Of a stretch of DNA of 64,000 bases, positions 26,026 through 34,336 are shown piece by piece. The position numbers and the translations under genes are program-made. Positions within the stretch are counted from its first letter, which is position 1. Each line of letters begins with the position of its first letter. The notes below the pieces were generated by a model. The model did no database searches, was not told where the DNA came from, and saw only the letters and a program-made list of their open reading frames with translations. This stretch comes from Halomonas salinarum (GTDB lineage: Bacteria; Pseudomonadota; Gammaproteobacteria; Pseudomonadales; Halomonadaceae), in the NCBI RefSeq assembly GCF_012062845.1, contig NZ_WWNB01000009.1:62001-126000 (forward strand), read 5' to 3'.

Positions 26026-27426
26026 TTATTCGTCCTCTGTCGCGTCTGGTATCAGCGCAACCTCTGAAGCCTCCAATGGCGCGACAGCGGGCGAGATGAC
26101 ATCCATGTAGTTGCGGATGCGGCGCACGTAATGCACCGGCTCATAGCCGCGCGCGTAGCCATAGCGTGTCTGTGGGTAGTAGCGCTTGTCGGCCTTGAGC
26201 GGCAGTACCTCCTTCATGTCTTCCCAGGAGTCCGGATCCTTGCCCAGCTTGCGGGCCAGTTGACGCGCGTCCAGAACGTGACCGCGGCCGATGTTGTAAC
26301 TGGCGAGGGCCAGATAGGTGCGGTCTGGTTCGGGGATGTCGTCGGGCAGTCGCGCATGGCGGTCGGCCAGGTAGCGGGCGCCGCCATCAATGGCGGCCTC
26401 GGGGTCCAGGCGGTTGGTCACGCCAAGCGACGTGGCGGTATTGCGGGTTAGCATCATGATGCCGCGAACGCCCGTGGGGGAAACGGCTTCGGGGTCCCAA
26501 TGGGACTCCTGGTAGGCCAGCGCAGCCAACAGGTCGGCCGGCATGCCGGTGTTATTCTCGGCCTCCAGGAAAAGATCGAGATAGTTCGGCAGACGATCGT
26601 CGATACGACGATTCAGTGCACGCAGGTCGACGAAGTCGAATTCGCCGATATAGGCGTAGTAGCGCTCATGTACCGCCTCGATAGTGGCGACCCCTTCCTC
26701 GCTTGCCATCCAGCCTTGCGCCTGGTCGGCCAGCGCCTGCTGGCCGTTCGCCAGATACCAGCCCAGGTTGCTGCCGGCGGTCAGGTTCATGGCGACTTCC
26801 AGATGCGGGAAGTGGCGACGCACCACCTTGACGATGTTGGAGTCGGCCACGGTGCAGTCCAGTGTCTGGTTGGCCACTGCCTCCAGCAGCACCTCGGTGG
26901 TGCGCGGGTCCTCCGCAAAGGAAATGCCGGTGTGGTCATTGACCAGCGACGTGAGCTGCTGTGAATAGCTAGAGGCCTCGGTGACACGAATATCCACGTT
27001 GGCGAGATCTTCAATCTGGCGGGGCAGGGGGCGCATGTCACGATGACAGACCAGCTGCTCAACGATATCGGTATGGGCGGGCCCTTCGATGAAGCGCTCA
27101 TTCCGAGTGGGAAGAAGGGTCAGTCCGGCAGCGGCCATGTGAACGTCCCCGGATGCCAGGGCATCCAGTACCTCAGAGGTGGAGTCAAAGAGCGACCATT
27201 CGATCTCCCAGCCCTGGGTGTCGGCGAAGTTGCGCGCCATGTCGTACTCGGGCCCGGCGGGTGCTTCATGACGATTAAAATAGTAGGTGGTCGCGCCATT
27301 ACGGGTGGCCACCTTGAGAACGCCACTTTCATCGGGCGCGGCAAGAGTCGGGGCTGAAGACTCGCCACAGCCCGTGAGCATGGACAGGACAGCCACAAGC
27401 AGAATTCCCTGCAAGGATCTGTGCAT
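26026..27426 (-). CDS. MltF-like membrane-bound lytic transglycosylase (first copy)
   Basis: 466 residues. Lipoprotein signal MHRSLQGILLVAVLSMLTGC with a lipobox Cys, so it is probably outer-membrane bound. Residues about 35-265 form a family-3 solute-binding-type regulatory domain; residues about 280-420 a lytic transglycosylase (SLT) domain with the catalytic Glu in ALAYQESHWDPEA, then SPTGVRGIMMLT and ALASYNIGRGHV. It cleaves peptidoglycan without water. A second MltF-like gene lies at 61577-63049; that one is next to purL as in other gammaproteobacteria, so this is the paralogue. The two differ in length and signal type. No partner in context. Confidence 0.88.
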   Translation of the reverse strand: MHRSLQGILLVAVLSMLTGCGESSAPTLAAPDESGVLKVATRNGATTYYFNRHEAPAGPEYDMARNFADTQGWEIEWSLFDSTSEVLDALASGDVHMAAAGLTLLPTRNERFIEGPAHTDIVEQLVCHRDMRPLPRQIEDLANVDIRVTEASSYSQQLTSLVNDHTGISFAEDPRTTEVLLEAVANQTLDCTVADSNIVKVVRRHFPHLEVAMNLTAGSNLGWYLANGQQALADQAQGWMASEEGVATIEAVHERYYAYIGEFDFVDLRALNRRIDDRLPNYLDLFLEAENNTGMPADLLAALAYQESHWDPEAVSPTGVRGIMMLTRNTATSLGVTNRLDPEAAIDGGARYLADRHARLPDDIPEPDRTYLALASYNIGRGHVLDARQLARKLGKDPDSWEDMKEVLPLKADKRYYPQTRYGYARGYEPVHYVRRIRNYMDVISPAVAPLEASEVALIPDATEDE

Positions 27427-27768
27427 GGAGTTGCTCCTTGGTCGAGCACATTCGCGGCGACGCTCAGGTGCGGCGAGTGCCTGGAGAGAGAATCTCTACC
27501 CTAACAGTATCAGCACAAGGGCTTATCAACGCGGCATATGCCCGCCTCTTGCGACGTCCATCGGGCTTGACGAATACGCTCAGGTGTTCCGGACCGGCTA
27601 TGTGGCGAGGAAAATCAAGCAGGGCTTCCTTGGGCCTAGGCGAGCATGTGCTGATGTCGTTCTGCAACGCGGTCCAACAACGTTGGCCAACAACGCTGCT
27701 CAGCGACTCTGCGAAAGTCGGCGTGTGCGGTATGCTCATTCAACATCCTTCACACACGCTTGGGAGCC
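27427..27768. other. Intergenic stretch without a gene
   Basis: 342 bp between divergent genes, presumably holding promoters for the transglycosylase and the MAPEG protein. Only short frames are open and nothing is convincing. Confidence 0.45.
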
Positions 27769-28170
27769 ATGATGCCGGTTATTCTCTATGTATTGCTGAC
27801 GCTTGCCCTGCTGCCATTTCTGCTGACCTGGCTGGGGGCTTTCTTGCGGATACGCCAGTTCGGTCATCTGGATAATAATACCCCGCGTCTCCAGCAGGCG
27901 GCCCTTACCGGTGTGGGAGCTCGTGTGCAGGGAGCTCAGGCCAATGCCTGGGAAGCCTTGCTGACCTTCACGGTGGTCACCTTTATCGCCTTCGCTGCGG
28001 GGGTTCCGCTGGCCTCTCTGAGTAGCGTTGCGCTGGTTTTCCTGGCGCTGCGACTGTTGCATGCTGTGCTTTATATGGCTGACTTTGCCTGGTCGCGCTC
28101 CCTGGTGTTCGTGGCCGGTATCCTGTGTTGTCTGTACATCGTCTATCTGGCGGTGCAGGTGTCGGGCTGA
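27769..28170 (+). CDS. MAPEG-family membrane protein
   Basis: 133 residues with four membrane helices and the MAPEG pattern RLQQAALTGVGARVQGAQANAWEALLTFTVV, in which the conserved Arg and the A..N..E motif of the glutathione-site helix are seen. MAPEG proteins in bacteria are poorly characterised; some are glutathione transferases or peroxidases. ATG 27769 (a second one at 27772) follows GGGAG closely; an upstream TTG frame is not needed. Confidence 0.85.
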   Translation: MMPVILYVLLTLALLPFLLTWLGAFLRIRQFGHLDNNTPRLQQAALTGVGARVQGAQANAWEALLTFTVVTFIAFAAGVPLASLSSVALVFLALRLLHAVLYMADFAWSRSLVFVAGILCCLYIVYLAVQVSG

Positions 28171-28460
28171 TCCGTCACGGTCACTGATCTTCCTTTCACG
28201 CCTGGGTGGGATTTTGACATGCCGGTGCCTGACGCTTGCGTCGGTTTTTGCACTCTACGCCGAGCCCATCTCTGCCTTCGCTTATCTCTGTCGTGTACTA
28301 TCGCCGCCTGACCTAATAAGGCGGCATCATGACGCTATCTTGCAGGTTCGCATGCCAACTATTCATTGCCGAAGTGGGTGCTTATTACGGCGAAGGCGGT
28401 CGAGGCGAGGACATGATGCAACAGACGCAGATGGGGCCGTGGCATAGGGAGAGAGGGCAA

Positions 28461-29687
28461 ATGCGGATGTGGTTCAGAAAGCTCGCTCAGGTCGCGGCAC
28501 TGATGTTGGGCCTTGTTTGTCTGTCGGTCGAAGCGTCGCCCAGTGTGGCGACGCAGGGGTATCTGCTCATCGACGAATACGTGGATCGCCATCCCGAACA
28601 GCGTGCACTGATGACGCAGTTTGCGGCTCAGGTTCAGGCGCCCGCCGAGCCATTGGCCTCGCCGCCCGAACGCGCCCTCCGCATTGCGGTGGTCTACCCC
28701 GGCAAGCAGGTCTCGGGGTATTGGCGGCGAAGTGACATGGCGCTGGCCCGTCGCCTGGAGCGGTTGGATATTCCCTTTGAAATCAAGGCATTCTTCTCTC
28801 GCCCCGGTGAGGATCTGGACCTGCAGGAGCAGCAGCTTGCCGATGCTCTGGCGTGGCAACCGGACTACCTGGCTTTCACACTGGACGCGCTGCCTCATCG
28901 CCGGATGATCGAGCGCATTCTGGCCAAGCAGCAAACGCGTCTGATCCTGCAGAATATCACCACGCCGCTGGCGGATTGGCATCAAACGCCGCCTTTTCTG
29001 TATGTGGGCTTTGATCATGTAGAGGGCACCAAGCTGCTTGCCGAACGCATGTTTGAAATCATCGACTACCATGGCAAGTATCTGATGCTTTACGCCGCGC
29101 AGGGGTATGTCAGCGAGATGCGTGGTGGCACCTTCGAAGCGGCTGCTGCTGAGCATCCGGGCATCGATCAGGTCGAGGCCTTCTATACTTACGCCGATGC
29201 CAGCAGGGCCTATCGAGCCACGCATGTCGCACTCAAGCAACATCCAGACCTCAAGATGATCTTTGCCAGCGCGACAGATACGGCCCTTGGCGCCCTGCGT
29301 GCCCTTCGCGAAGCCGATCGTCTGGATGTGCTGATTAACGGTTGGGGAGGCGGTAAGGCAGAACTGGCCGCGCTTCAGAAAGGGGAGCTCGACCTGACGG
29401 TGATGCGGATGAACGATGACAGTGGCATCGCCATGGCCGAAGCCATCAAGCTCGACCTGATGCAGGCGCCGTCTCAGGTGCCGCACATCTTTTCCGGCCG
29501 GCTCGAGCTGGTCGAGCACTCGGTCTCACCGGGCGTCCTTGAGCATCTGGAGCGCCGGGCGTTCCGGCTCAGTGACCTCGCCATCGATAGTGAAGAAAAG
29601 AGTGGCGAAGAGGGTGATGTAAAGAGTGACGAAGGGGGTAGTGGCGACCTCGAAGGTGATCACGACCTAGAGGAAGATGGCATATGA
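28461..29687 (+). CDS. LuxP-like periplasmic substrate-binding protein
   Basis: 408 residues from ATG 28461 (ribosome site GAGAGGG); upstream in-frame codons are not needed. Signal peptide about residues 1-24. The mature part is a sugar-binding (periplasmic binding protein I) fold very like Vibrio LuxP, the autoinducer-2 receptor: the start DEYVDRHPEQRALM, VVYPGKQVSGYWRRS, IKAFFSRPGEDLD, ITTPLADWH, YVGFDHVEGTKLLAE. LuxP contacts AI-2 with Gln, Ser, Trp and Arg; QVS.YWRRS is conserved here. Whether it binds AI-2 is inference. The C-terminus has an acidic tail not found in typical LuxP. It overlaps a mini-ORF by ATGA, which overlaps the LuxQ-like gene. Confidence 0.85.
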   Translation: MRMWFRKLAQVAALMLGLVCLSVEASPSVATQGYLLIDEYVDRHPEQRALMTQFAAQVQAPAEPLASPPERALRIAVVYPGKQVSGYWRRSDMALARRLERLDIPFEIKAFFSRPGEDLDLQEQQLADALAWQPDYLAFTLDALPHRRMIERILAKQQTRLILQNITTPLADWHQTPPFLYVGFDHVEGTKLLAERMFEIIDYHGKYLMLYAAQGYVSEMRGGTFEAAAAEHPGIDQVEAFYTYADASRAYRATHVALKQHPDLKMIFASATDTALGALRALREADRLDVLINGWGGGKAELAALQKGELDLTVMRMNDDSGIAMAEAIKLDLMQAPSQVPHIFSGRLELVEHSVSPGVLEHLERRAFRLSDLAIDSEEKSGEEGDVKSDEGGSGDLEGDHDLEEDGI

Positions 29688-29758
29688 AAAAGAATGCGAA
29701 CCGCCGCGTAAACGATGGCGACGATCAGGAAGGTGTTGACCCCGGAGCCCTCAAATGA
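29684..29758 (+). CDS. 24-codon mini-ORF coupling the LuxP-like and LuxQ-like genes
   Basis: ATG at 29684 overlaps the TGA of the LuxP-like gene (ATGA), follows AGAGGA, and its own TGA (29756-29758) overlaps the ATG of the LuxQ-like gene at 29755. It encodes 24 residues, basic at the start (MKKNANRR), acidic later. Exact overlaps on both sides suggest translational coupling, either as a leader peptide or as a spacer left after the evolution of the operon. A functional product is unproven. Confidence 0.45.
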   Translation: MKKNANRRVNDGDDQEGVDPGALK

Positions 29759-31482
29759 GGACCTGGCGCTTCTCGAGGCTCCTGCTGGTGTTGGTGCTGC
29801 TGATGCTGGCGGGGGTATCGCTGACGTTGCTCACCACTGCCTATATGGGGGCGGAAAACGCCCTGCAGCAGGAAGCAAAGAGAGCCTTTGAGCGCGATCA
29901 GCGCATGCTCAATAGCATCGTCGAGAGTCATTTCCGCAACATTCGTCAGTACAGCGAGGAAGTCAGTCAGTCTGAATCGCTGCAGCGCGCTCTGACCCGT
30001 GATGACAGCCGGTTGCTGGAAGAGGCCATGCAGGGCCTGATGCGAGACAGCTATTCCCGCTATATCGATGCCATGGTGATCGAGCACGAAGGTGAGTTCG
30101 ATGCCGTACGCAATGTCAGCTTGCTGAACCTGGAGCTGCCGCTCAATGCGCTCAGCCAGCAAGCGCCCTGGCTGGGGCATTGGGTCACGGTCGACGCTGA
30201 TACCGGCAGTGATGCGCAAAGTCGACACTACAGTCTGCTGCGCCTGACGCTGCCGGTGGTTGAGCCGACACTTGGCGAGGTGGTCGGCCGGCTGCATACC
30301 TTCGTCATGCTTAACGACAACTTCTGGATACTCAACGAACTGCAGTCGCTGTTCGGCGCGCGCGCGATCGCACTGAAACACGAGGGCGCAACGCTTGATG
30401 CGCTGCAGCGCGGTGAAAGCTCGTTGCCGGAACACGAGGAACTAAAGGACGCCGATGAGGTGCGTATCACCGCGGCGGGCATCCTGCGCGAGCATGTGCT
30501 CAAGGTCGGCAGAAGCGATGACTATCGGGTCTACACGATGTTGCCAAGCGATAGCTATGACGCCCTGCGTGATGCCTATATCACCAACCTTGGCTACGCC
30601 ACCCTGATGGTGGTGGCGCTTGGCATCATCATGATGGTCGTGATCAACCGCTTGACGGCCAGTGCGCTGGGTAACCTGACGCGCTATGCCGAGCAAGTGC
30701 CGGAGGGTGGCACGCCCAAGCCCTTTACCGGCGGGCGTTTCGAGGAGTTTACCCGCGTCGGTCGGGCCTTCGAGAAGATGCTGCATCGCATCCGCGAACG
30801 CGACCGGTACCTGGAGGAGATCATCGACCACTCCCCCGACCTGATCTTTCTCAAGGACTTGGATCACCACTACTGCCTGGTTAACCAGCAATATGCCAAG
30901 GTGGTGAACACGACACCGCAGCAGCTGGTGGGGAGGCCGATGTGGGAGGTGCTCGATAGCGATAGCATGGAGCATGCGCTGGCGATGGATAATCAAGTGC
31001 TGCGAAGTGGTGAGCCGGTCAAATACAGGCACGTCCTCAAGACGCGCTCGGGAGCAAGGAGCTTTCTTTTCAGCAAGTTCCCGATCACCGATGATCACGG
31101 CAAACCTTACCTGATCGGCGGTATCGCCACCGATATCACCGACACGGAGCAGACCGTGGAGGCACTAGGCCTGGCCAAGGAGGTACTGGCCGAGACGCGC
31201 GATGCGGCCATCGTGCTCGATGAGCACCAGCAGGTATTGATCTCCAACAGCGCCTTTGCGGAGATGAGTGGCTTCCCCAGAGAGCAGGCCGGCTCGGCCA
31301 TGCGGCTGTTCCTGATGATGCAGCCCGACCTGATTGACGTGCTCGACCAGGGGCAGCGCCTGGAAAGGGAATGCGCGTTTGAGCGACGTGACGGCCAGAT
31401 GTGCAACGTGCAGATGACAGCGCACGGCGTCTGCCGCGATGACAAGACGCGCTATGTGATCCTGTTTCGCGAATTCACCTAG
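29755..31482 (+). CDS. LuxQ-like sensor with two PAS domains and no output domain
   Basis: 575 residues: membrane helix (about 8-30), a ~245-residue periplasmic domain (about 31-278) of the LuxQ type, second helix (about 280-300), a HAMP-like linker (305-345), and PAS domain 1 with ILEEIIDHSPDLIFLKDLDHHYCLVN-like pattern and GIATDITD end (350-475), then PAS domain 2 with DAAIVLDEHQQVLISNSAFAEMSG (480-575). The protein stops right after PAS 2: there is no histidine kinase, receiver, GGDEF or EAL domain. It is co-transcribed with the LuxP-like gene. It may pass its signal by protein contact, or be a truncated remnant of a longer sensor. A 13-bp direct repeat starts exactly at the stop codon (31480-31492 and 31498-31510). 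Confidence 0.82.
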   Translation: MRTWRFSRLLLVLVLLMLAGVSLTLLTTAYMGAENALQQEAKRAFERDQRMLNSIVESHFRNIRQYSEEVSQSESLQRALTRDDSRLLEEAMQGLMRDSYSRYIDAMVIEHEGEFDAVRNVSLLNLELPLNALSQQAPWLGHWVTVDADTGSDAQSRHYSLLRLTLPVVEPTLGEVVGRLHTFVMLNDNFWILNELQSLFGARAIALKHEGATLDALQRGESSLPEHEELKDADEVRITAAGILREHVLKVGRSDDYRVYTMLPSDSYDALRDAYITNLGYATLMVVALGIIMMVVINRLTASALGNLTRYAEQVPEGGTPKPFTGGRFEEFTRVGRAFEKMLHRIRERDRYLEEIIDHSPDLIFLKDLDHHYCLVNQQYAKVVNTTPQQLVGRPMWEVLDSDSMEHALAMDNQVLRSGEPVKYRHVLKTRSGARSFLFSKFPITDDHGKPYLIGGIATDITDTEQTVEALGLAKEVLAETRDAAIVLDEHQQVLISNSAFAEMSGFPREQAGSAMRLFLMMQPDLIDVLDQGQRLERECAFERRDGQMCNVQMTAHGVCRDDKTRYVILFREFT

Positions 31483-31554
31483 CCGCTGTCAGTTCGCTAG
31501 CCGCTGTTAGCTCAAGAGTGTAGCTCGAGAGAGGTGGAGAAAAAGCGGGAGAAA

Positions 31555-31577
31555 GCGCCGGGTCGCAAGCCCGGCGC
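31555..31577 (-). terminator. Probable terminator of the YebC-family gene
   Basis: GCGCCGGG pairs with CCCGGCGC over 8 bp around a 7-base loop. On the minus strand it is followed by a C/T-rich tract. It lies 8 bp after the stop of the minus-strand gene that starts at 32301. Confidence 0.6.
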
Positions 31578-31584
31578 CAACGGT

Positions 31585-32301
31585 TTAAAGCTCGGCGTTG
31601 TGGTAGATGTTCTGCACGTCATCCAGGTCGTTGAGCATGTCGAGCAGTTTCTCGAACGGTGCCACGTCATCGCCCTCGACCGGCGTATGGGTCTGGGGCA
31701 GGAACTGAATGTCATCGACTTCGAATTCGATCTCGCCGTAAGCGTCGATCAGTGCCTGCTTGGCCTTGGCATACTCGGTGTGCGGGGCGAAGACGGTGAT
31801 GTGGCCGTCTTCGTTTTCGATATCGGTCACATCGACATCGGCCTCCATCAGCGACTCCAGCACGCTTTCCTCGTCCTCGGCAGCAAAACGCAGGATCGCA
31901 CAGTGGTCGAACATGTGGCTGACGCTGCCCGGTGTGCCGATCTTGCCCTTGCCCTTGTTGAAGGCGTTGCGAACGTCGCCGAAGGTGCGGTTGGGGTTAT
32001 CGGTGAGGCACTCGACGATGATCATGCAGCTGGCTGGCCCGAAGCCTTCGTAGCGGGCCGCGGCAAAGTCCTCGCCACCGGCGCCGGCGGCCTTGTCCAG
32101 TGCCTTGTCGATCACGTGCGAGGGTACCTGATCCTTCTTGGCACGCTCGATCAGGCCGCGCAGCGTCAAGTTGCTGCTGGGGTCGGTACCGCCCGACTTG
32201 GCGACCACGTAAATTTCCCGGCCGTACTTGCTGTAGACCTTGGTTTTCGCGTCGGCCGTCTTGGCCATGGATTCCTTGCGGTTCTGGAAGGCCCTGCCCA
32301 T
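31585..32301 (-). CDS. YebC/PmpR-family protein (YeeN-like)
   Basis: 238 residues, starting [14 protein letters not shown] at ATG 32301 (the frame is open 48 bp further up). Conserved YebC features: [57 protein letters not shown], and the C-terminal [12 protein letters not shown]. It follows E. coli YeeN more closely than YebC itself. YebC proteins bind ribosomes to relieve stalls or act as transcription factors. Cytosolic; divergent from dbpA. Confidence 0.92.
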   Translation of the reverse strand: MGRAFQNRKESMAKTADAKTKVYSKYGREIYVVAKSGGTDPSSNLTLRGLIERAKKDQVPSHVIDKALDKAAGAGGEDFAAARYEGFGPASCMIIVECLTDNPNRTFGDVRNAFNKGKGKIGTPGSVSHMFDHCAILRFAAEDEESVLESLMEADVDVTDIENEDGHITVFAPHTEYAKAKQALIDAYGEIEFEVDDIQFLPQTHTPVEGDDVAPFEKLLDMLNDLDDVQNIYHNAEL

Positions 32302-32468
32302 CGTGTCATCCTGTTGCGTCGTGGTCGAAGCTGAAATCTTACTGAACAACCGAAATGGGTAACAGGGGTATTTCCTGTTGCGAGAAGCGGCTTGGTTTCC
32401 AGACGATCACGGCAAGGGTCTGGTATCCTGCCCGCTCGCTATTATCCCGCTTTCAAGGACCGCCCACC

Positions 32469-33860
32469 GTGTCTGATGCCACCTCCTTTGCGCGCTTGCC
32501 GTTAGCCGATGCGCTGCTGACCAATCTCGACGCGCTGGGCTACCACGCCATGACGCCGATCCAGGCCCAGAGCCTGCCGCCAATGCTTGAAGGGCGTGAC
32601 GTGATCGGACGTGGCAAGACCGGCTCAGGCAAGACCGCGGCTTTCGGCCTTTGCCTGCTGTCCAGGCTCTCGGTTGCGCGCCTGGACGTGCAGGGGCTGG
32701 TGCTGTGCCCGACGCGTGAGCTTGCCGATCAGGTGGCCGGTGAGCTGCGACGCCTGGCCCGCGGCCTGCCCAACGTCAAGGTGCTGACCCTGTGCGGTGG
32801 TGCTCCCTTCGGTCCGCAGCGCGGCTCGCTGGAGCACGGTGCTCACTTGATTGTCGGTACCCCCGGCCGCGTAGAGGAGCACCTGCGCAAGGGCACGCTC
32901 ACGCTCGACGCGCTCTCGACGCTGGTGCTCGATGAAGCCGATCGCATGCTCGACATGGGCTTCAAGGACGCGCTGGAAGCGATCATCGGCGACACCCCCA
33001 GCAATCGCCAGACGCTGCTGTTCAGCGCCACCTATACCGATGCCATTCGCCCGATCGCCGAGTCGCTGATGCGCGAGCCTGTCACCGTCGAGGTCGAATC
33101 GACCCATGACAGCACGAGCATTCGTCAGCATTTCTACCGGGTCGATGACGAGGATGCACGTTTCGAGGCCCTACAGCTGTTGCTGTTGACCCATCGCCCC
33201 GCCACCAGCGTGGTGTTCTGCAATACCAAGCGCGAGGCTCGCGATATCGCCGAGGCGCTCTGCGATCACGGCTTCAGTGCCCTGGCGCTGCATGGCGATC
33301 TCGAGCAACGCGACCGGGATCGCACCCTGGTGCTGTTTGCCAACCAGAGCGCCTCCATTCTGGTCGCCACCGATGTGGCCGCTCGTGGCCTGGATATCGA
33401 CGCCCTGGACGCGGTCTTCAACTATGGCATCGCCCGTGAGCTTGAAGTACACGTGCACCGTATCGGCCGTACAGGCCGGGCCGGGGGTAGCGGCATGGCC
33501 TGCACGCTCTATGGGCCGCGGGAAGCCTTTCGCCTGGAGAAGCTCGGCGAGCGGCTTGGCGAAACCTTTGCGCCCGAGACGCTGCCGCCGCGTCAGGCCC
33601 TCGCCGAGGCACCTGCCCCGGCGCCGATGGTGACGCTGCAGATCGACGGGGGGCGCAAGCAGAAGGTGCGCCCTGGCGATATCCTCGGTGCCCTGACCGG
33701 TGAAGGGGGCCTCAAGGGTGATGCGGTGGGCAAGATCAAGGTGCTTGAGCGCAGCACCTTCGTGGCGGTGCGCCGCGAACAGGCCAAGGCGGCCCTTGCG
33801 CAGCTCGCCAACGGCAAGCTGAAGGGGCGCTCATTCCGCGCTCGGCGGGTCAATTACTAG
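32469..33860 (+). CDS. dbpA: ATP-dependent RNA helicase DbpA
   Basis: DEAD-box helicase for 50S subunit assembly, stimulated by hairpin 92 of 23S rRNA. Motifs: Q motif GYHAMTPIQ, Walker A GKTGSGKT, PTRELADQ, GTPGR, the DEAD box, SAT, and motif VI HRIGRTGRAG. The C-terminal ~75 residues (MVTLQIDGGRKQKVRPGDILGALTG) are the DbpA RNA-binding domain. I chose GTG 32469, 463 residues, since the product then starts SDATSFARLPL and AAGGA lies before it. An ATG far upstream would add a poor-quality extension. Confidence 0.95.
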   Translation: MSDATSFARLPLADALLTNLDALGYHAMTPIQAQSLPPMLEGRDVIGRGKTGSGKTAAFGLCLLSRLSVARLDVQGLVLCPTRELADQVAGELRRLARGLPNVKVLTLCGGAPFGPQRGSLEHGAHLIVGTPGRVEEHLRKGTLTLDALSTLVLDEADRMLDMGFKDALEAIIGDTPSNRQTLLFSATYTDAIRPIAESLMREPVTVEVESTHDSTSIRQHFYRVDDEDARFEALQLLLLTHRPATSVVFCNTKREARDIAEALCDHGFSALALHGDLEQRDRDRTLVLFANQSASILVATDVAARGLDIDALDAVFNYGIARELEVHVHRIGRTGRAGGSGMACTLYGPREAFRLEKLGERLGETFAPETLPPRQALAEAPAPAPMVTLQIDGGRKQKVRPGDILGALTGEGGLKGDAVGKIKVLERSTFVAVRREQAKAALAQLANGKLKGRSFRARRVNY

Positions 33861-33910
33861 TCACCCGAGCTTTCATACTCACTCTCATACCTCCGCTATC
33901 AGGAGTACGC

Positions 33911-34177
33911 ATGGCCGAGCAAGCGCCCGACAACTCGCTCACCCTGCACCTGGGGCATGAGGAACTGATCATCCGTCAGCGCTACGAGGTGCTGAGCATC
34001 TTGAATGATGTGCTGATCGGTATATGGTTCCTGTTGGGCAGTATTCTGTTCCTGTATCCCTCACAGGAACATCTGGCGATCTGGATGTTCATCATCGGCA
34101 GTTTCCAATTCCTGGTACGCCCGGCGATCCGCCTGGTCCGCCACCTCCATCTGCAGCGCATGCCTGACAACCGCTGA
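33911..34177 (+). CDS. YrhK-like small membrane protein
   Basis: 88 residues with two membrane helices (about 38-57 and 61-78). The pattern HEELIIRQRYEVLSILNDVLIGIWFLLGSILF is typical of the YrhK domain. Function unknown. ATG 33911 after CAGGAGTACGC. Starts 50 bp after dbpA; a small hairpin follows at 34206-34227. Confidence 0.8.
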   Translation: MAEQAPDNSLTLHLGHEELIIRQRYEVLSILNDVLIGIWFLLGSILFLYPSQEHLAIWMFIIGSFQFLVRPAIRLVRHLHLQRMPDNR

Positions 34178-34205
34178 GACGATATTCACGGCGAGGGCTG
34201 AAGGT

Positions 34206-34227
34206 CCCCAGCGTTTCCACGCTGGGG
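34206..34227 (+). terminator. Hairpin after the YrhK-like gene
   Basis: CCCCAGCG pairs with CGCTGGGG over 8 bp around a six-base loop. The following T run is short. Probable terminator, weak. Confidence 0.4.
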
Positions 34228-34336
34228 TTGAAGGCTGGGTGTGAATAACGGGATATGAAGCATCAGTGAGGCGCCCTGGCAGGTTCAGTGTCACTGCCTG
34301 GCGCATTGCCTTGGGGCGCCCGGGAAAACTCAAGCT

